This document shows, one piece after another, positions 6,581 through 8,750 of a stretch of DNA of 8,750 nt. The stretch spans positions 1-8,750 of the forward strand of contig JAIRTI010000133.1 in the NCBI GenBank assembly GCA_031255035.1. The letters are read 5' to 3'. The notes under the pieces are model-generated. The model worked only from the letters and a program-made list of their open reading frames with translations. It did no database searches and was not told the origin of the DNA. Position 1 is the stretch's first letter, and every line of letters starts with the position of its first letter. The position numbers and the translations under genes were made by a program. The DNA comes from Desulfovibrio sp. (GTDB lineage: Bacteria; Desulfobacterota; Desulfovibrionia; Desulfovibrionales; Desulfovibrionaceae).

Positions 6581-6856
6581 ACATCCTCCGAGAATGTCAT
6601 GCGAAGATCAGATCCGTTTTCTATTAAAAGTCCTTTGATGCTGGGTTGTTATGAATTTTTTCAAAAAACGCTTGTATTCATCGCAAGGGCGCGCTATTAG
6701 TTGTCTCATGTTGTCTAATGAAGTATATAATGCGGTTGTGAACCCTCGAAGGATAAATGTTTGTACACAACAGGCAGCGATGGTACGGGCTAAGATAATG
6801 CGTTTGGCCCGTTTCTTGCTCTCTCTCTCGTAACAACCCTGTATAATTTCTACTTT

Positions 6857-6898
6857 CTCTTCTCCGGCAAAGCATTGCGCCTTCTGCCGGCGGAAGAG
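6857..6898 (+). promoter_or_regulatory. Leader hairpin 1 upstream of the capsule-type gene
   Basis: CTCTTCTCCGGC (6857-6868) pairs with GCCGG-C-GGAAGAG (6886-6898) as a 12-bp stem with one bulged C and one G-T pair, and a 17-base loop. It begins ten bases after the possible TATAAT at 6842-6847. A T-run (6906-6910) follows after seven bases, so attenuator or terminator activity is conceivable. No known riboswitch is recognised. Confidence 0.35.
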
Positions 6899-6921
6899 AT
6901 ACCGATTTTTCGCGCTTGCGC

Positions 6922-6953
6922 GCGGTCATACCTCCCCTGCGGGGTATGGCCGT
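6922..6953 (+). promoter_or_regulatory. Leader hairpin 2 (CATACC/GGTATG)
   Basis: CGGTCATACC (6923-6932) pairs with GGTATGGCCG (6943-6952), ten pairs including one T-G, with two more G-C pairs possible inside after a bulge. Directly before it, CGCGCTTGCGCG (6911-6922) is itself palindromic. The pair of structures stands about 90 bases before the start at 7045 and could belong to a 5' untranslated leader or to an intergenic repeat. Confidence 0.35.
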
Positions 6954-7044
6954 TTCGGCGTTTCCCCTTTTCCCTTCGCCCCTCGGGCCTCTTCCGTCAA
7001 GCGCCCCGACATGCGTCCCGACATCTGGCTAGGCGAGGCTCTGC

Positions 7045-8304
7045 ATGTTGAGAAAGCGCGGCCCCTTCTTACATGCGGCGGCGCTGGCTCTGCACTGGGC
7101 CCTGCATTGGCCCGGACGCGTGAAATCCCGCTTCGAGAGAAAGCATGCGCTCACCTTCCAACGCATTCGCGACATTCTTCTGGAAATGCATGCGGAAAAA
7201 CGCGCCGCCCTTTCCTTTGACATACCATCTCTTGCTTCGCCGAAAGAGGCTCTTTTGACCTTTGATAAAGAAGAGGCGTTTGGCGGGGAATTGCGGGACA
7301 AGGATTCGCTGTTGCGGGTGTTCGGGGCCGGGCGTTTTGTTTTTCTGCAAGAAAACGCCGACATGCCGGCGACGACGGGCTTTTTTCACATTTTGCGCAA
7401 CAGCAGGATCAAGAAACAGATATTTCTGCTCCTTGCCGCGCTCCGGGGCGCAGTGGATCTGTATTTTGTGGAAACCGGCTTTGTTTCGCGTACAAGCAAC
7501 ATACAGGACGCATCCATTCCTCCGGTCCATCGCCGCTCCTGCTCCTGGATTGTGGACGACATGGCTTTTTATTACGACGCCCTTGTTCCGAGCCGGATAG
7601 AACGTTTTCTGAACTCGAAAGAGCGCGTGTTGCAGCCGGAGGAAAAGGAGCGGGCGGGAAAAATCATCGCCCTTCTACGGGAACGCAAAATCACCAAATA
7701 TAATTATCAGCCTTTCCGCACGCCGGACATTCTGCGTCTGCCGGGAAAAAAGGTGCTGGTCGCGGACCAGTCCCTTCGGGACGCCTCCATCACGCGGGGC
7801 ATGGCGAATGAAAGGAGTTTCGCGGATATGCTGGATGCGGCGATAGCCGAGAACCCGGATGCGTATGTCATCATCAAGACGCACCCCAATTCCCTCACCA
7901 AAGGACGGGGCAGCTATTACGGAAAAGTGCGGGAAAACGGACGGATTCACAAGCTGACGGAAATTGTGAACCCCTGGTGCGTTCTGGAAGCCGTGGACAA
8001 GGTCTATGTGTGCACGTCGCAGATAGGGCTGGAAGCCATGATGTGCGACAAGGAAACGCATTGTTTCGGAATGCCGGTCTATGCCGGATGGGGACTGACC
8101 AAAGACCGGGTGGCGCTGGAACGACGGAAAGAGGATGTTACATTGGAGGAACTGGTGCATGCCCTGTATGTGCGGTTCTCCGTGTATATTCATCCGGAGA
8201 ACGGCGATCTCTGCGCAGTGGAAGAATACGTCGAAGCGCTGCTGAAGCTGCGGGACGACTATTTTTCCCTGCAGGCGAAAAATAATCATATCAGCTCAGG
8301 ATGA
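7045..8304 (+). CDS. Single-module KpsC/KpsS-like capsule polysaccharide glycosyltransferase
   Basis: The 419-residue product has the marks of the Capsule_synth family, whose members KpsC and KpsS are beta-Kdo transferases that build the lipid-linked Kdo linker for capsule export; they act at the cytoplasmic face of the inner membrane. Visible blocks are VETGFVSRTSNIQDAS (142-157), WIVDDMAFYYDALVPSRIE (168-186), VADQSLRDASITRG (239-252), IIKTHP (276-281), SQIGLEAM (325-332) and CFGMPVYAGWGLTKDR (340-355). KpsC normally has two such modules (about 670 residues), so this is a one-module form. The usual Gly in the DQxxGDxS loop is Arg245. The start at 7045 has GAGG at 7035-7038; a later start, such as ATG 7186, would still keep all the motifs. 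No other capsule gene is in view and IS debris lies on both sides, suggesting a moved or eroded capsule locus. The acceptor and donor sugar are not known. Confidence 0.82.
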   Translation: MLRKRGPFLHAAALALHWALHWPGRVKSRFERKHALTFQRIRDILLEMHAEKRAALSFDIPSLASPKEALLTFDKEEAFGGELRDKDSLLRVFGAGRFVFLQENADMPATTGFFHILRNSRIKKQIFLLLAALRGAVDLYFVETGFVSRTSNIQDASIPPVHRRSCSWIVDDMAFYYDALVPSRIERFLNSKERVLQPEEKERAGKIIALLRERKITKYNYQPFRTPDILRLPGKKVLVADQSLRDASITRGMANERSFADMLDAAIAENPDAYVIIKTHPNSLTKGRGSYYGKVRENGRIHKLTEIVNPWCVLEAVDKVYVCTSQIGLEAMMCDKETHCFGMPVYAGWGLTKDRVALERRKEDVTLEELVHALYVRFSVYIHPENGDLCAVEEYVEALLKLRDDYFSLQAKNNHISSG

Positions 8305-8453
8305 CAAACTTGAAATCAGCTAATGTATTAATGGGAAACATGTTTGTGGGACATGCGTTTTCGCTAAACTCAACGAGCACAGGTTTTTTGGCAAGATCTG
8401 TGCTGGAACTGTTCAAGAATAAATGCTCCCAGTACTATTCCTCACTCGAATAA
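8301..8453 (+). CDS. Possible 50-residue protein overlapping the capsule gene stop
   Basis: ATG at 8301 overlaps the TGA of the preceding gene (ATGA), an arrangement that allows coupled translation. The frame gives 50 residues, beginning MTNLKSANVLMGNMF and ending at TAA 8451-8453. It has no recognisable motif and no strong ribosome site, and its base composition is much more AT-rich than the gene before it. It could be the remaining start of a longer downstream capsule gene lost by rearrangement, or a chance frame. Confidence 0.25.
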   Translation: MTNLKSANVLMGNMFVGHAFSLNSTSTGFLARSVLELFKNKCSQYYSSLE

Positions 8454-8616
8454 GAGGTCGATTCCTGATGCTGGGCGCACTTTATTCAGTTCTGCACAGT
8501 AGTTTGCGCGCTCTGCCGATTATTCTTGATCCAAAATTGCCGAAGGCTTTCTTTCATATAGTAAGCCATCGTCTATTGTTGCTAAATTCAAATGGATTTT
8601 TGTGGTTTGGCTCCTC
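8454..8616. other. AT-rich unassigned stretch before the IS630 fragment
   Basis: Frames on both strands are short and unrecognised. The base composition is AT-rich and unlike the mop region. No promoter, terminator or repeat stands out. It probably contains one or more rearrangement junctions, because recognisable IS630 coding sequence begins abruptly at its right end. Confidence 0.4.
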
Positions 8617-8750
8617 TTGAACACGCATGCGATTTCCTCGTTGTATGAGGCGTTTCCACCCGAAAAAGCGCGAAGGCTGGCCCAAAGGCTTGAAATGCAC
8701 CATACCCCGAAGCATGGTAGTTGGTTGGACATAGCGGAGATTGAGATCAA
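8617..8750 (+). pseudogene. IS630-family transposase, internal/C-terminal fragment
   Basis: From 8617 the plus-strand frame reads LNTHAISSLYEAFPPEKARR, then HHTPKHGSWLDIAEIEI to the window edge. This is the region around and after the 'DNLNTH' block of IS630-family DDE transposases, ending in the WL-x-x-AEIE segment that carries the last catalytic acid. The residues before LNTH are LL instead of the expected catalytic DN, and nothing upstream resembles the first two thirds of the enzyme. The copy is therefore 5'-truncated at or just before 8617. It continues beyond the window, so its 3' end cannot be judged. Confidence 0.8.

Larger units (their letters stand above)
6581..7044. other. Gene-poor AT-rich to mixed region before the capsule gene
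   Basis: No convincing gene lies in these 464 bases. The first half (6581-6850) is AT-rich, with TATAAT at 6726-6731 and at 6842-6847; upstream TTGTCT (6701) and TTGCTC (6816) lie 19 and 20 bases away, longer than the ideal spacing, so promoters here are only possible. The second half returns to higher GC and contains the two hairpins listed separately. Short frames on both strands lack credible ribosome sites and known motifs. Confidence 0.5.

Noticed and set aside
6678..6929. An 83-residue minus-strand frame starting near GGGGAGG
   Set aside because: The purine run is part of the CATACC hairpin and only one base from the ATG. The product has no motif and covers the leader hairpins, so it is likely a chance frame.
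8520..8750. A 76-residue minus-strand frame at the right edge
   Set aside because: Its first part is the antisense of the IS630 transposase fragment and it has no own similarity that I recognise.
1..8750. tRNA genes, rRNA or CRISPR repeats
   Set aside because: I found no cloverleaf-like segment with a T-loop and acceptor stem, no rRNA-like sequence, and no regularly spaced direct repeats.

Overview
The window looks like a piece of a Desulfovibrio-type sulfate reducer (Desulfovibrionaceae) chromosome. The main reason is a 906-residue protein that matches, residue by residue at the cofactor sites, what I know of the Desulfovibrio gigas molybdenum aldehyde oxidoreductase Mop. Its neighbours also belong to the gene set that surrounds mop in Desulfovibrio (the DVU_1557 to DVU_1559 neighbourhood, from memory). 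The coding sequence of this part is GC-rich.

Layout. Positions 1-465 hold the 3' end of a molybdopterin-binding (MoCF/MogA-like) protein with a Cys-rich tail. mop follows at 566-3286 and ends at a strong hairpin. Positions 3365-3514 are a dense, non-coding cluster of GC-rich palindromes. Positions 3606-5993 encode a 795-residue multi-cluster Fe-S protein: an N-terminal GltD-like Fe-S region, a shortened Rossmann module, a double 4Fe-4S segment, two CCG (HdrD-type) domains and an extra C-terminal domain. It overlaps a 70-residue two-CxxC protein (5990-6202, GTG start). The parts suggest a module in which an aldehyde-oxidising molybdo-enzyme works with a dedicated electron-transfer Fe-S protein, a small CxxC protein and a cofactor-binding protein. 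That link is an inference from gene order and motifs.

After 6202 the character changes to AT-richer, scarred DNA. There is a remnant of an IS21-family element on the minus strand (about 6284-6479), which seems to have cut into a small minus-strand reading frame (start near 6577/6580). A gene-poor leader with two strong hairpins follows (6581-7044). A single-module KpsC/KpsS-like capsule glycosyltransferase gene lies at 7045-8304. A possible 50-residue frame overlaps its stop. The window ends inside a fragment of an IS630-family transposase (about 8617-8750).

The most unusual sequence observations are the compressed flavoprotein-like module of the Fe-S protein, a roughly 37-bp imperfect inverted repeat that brackets the Fe-S/CxxC gene pair (3504-3540 and 6209-6247), and the abrupt end of the mop-associated operon at the IS21 scar.
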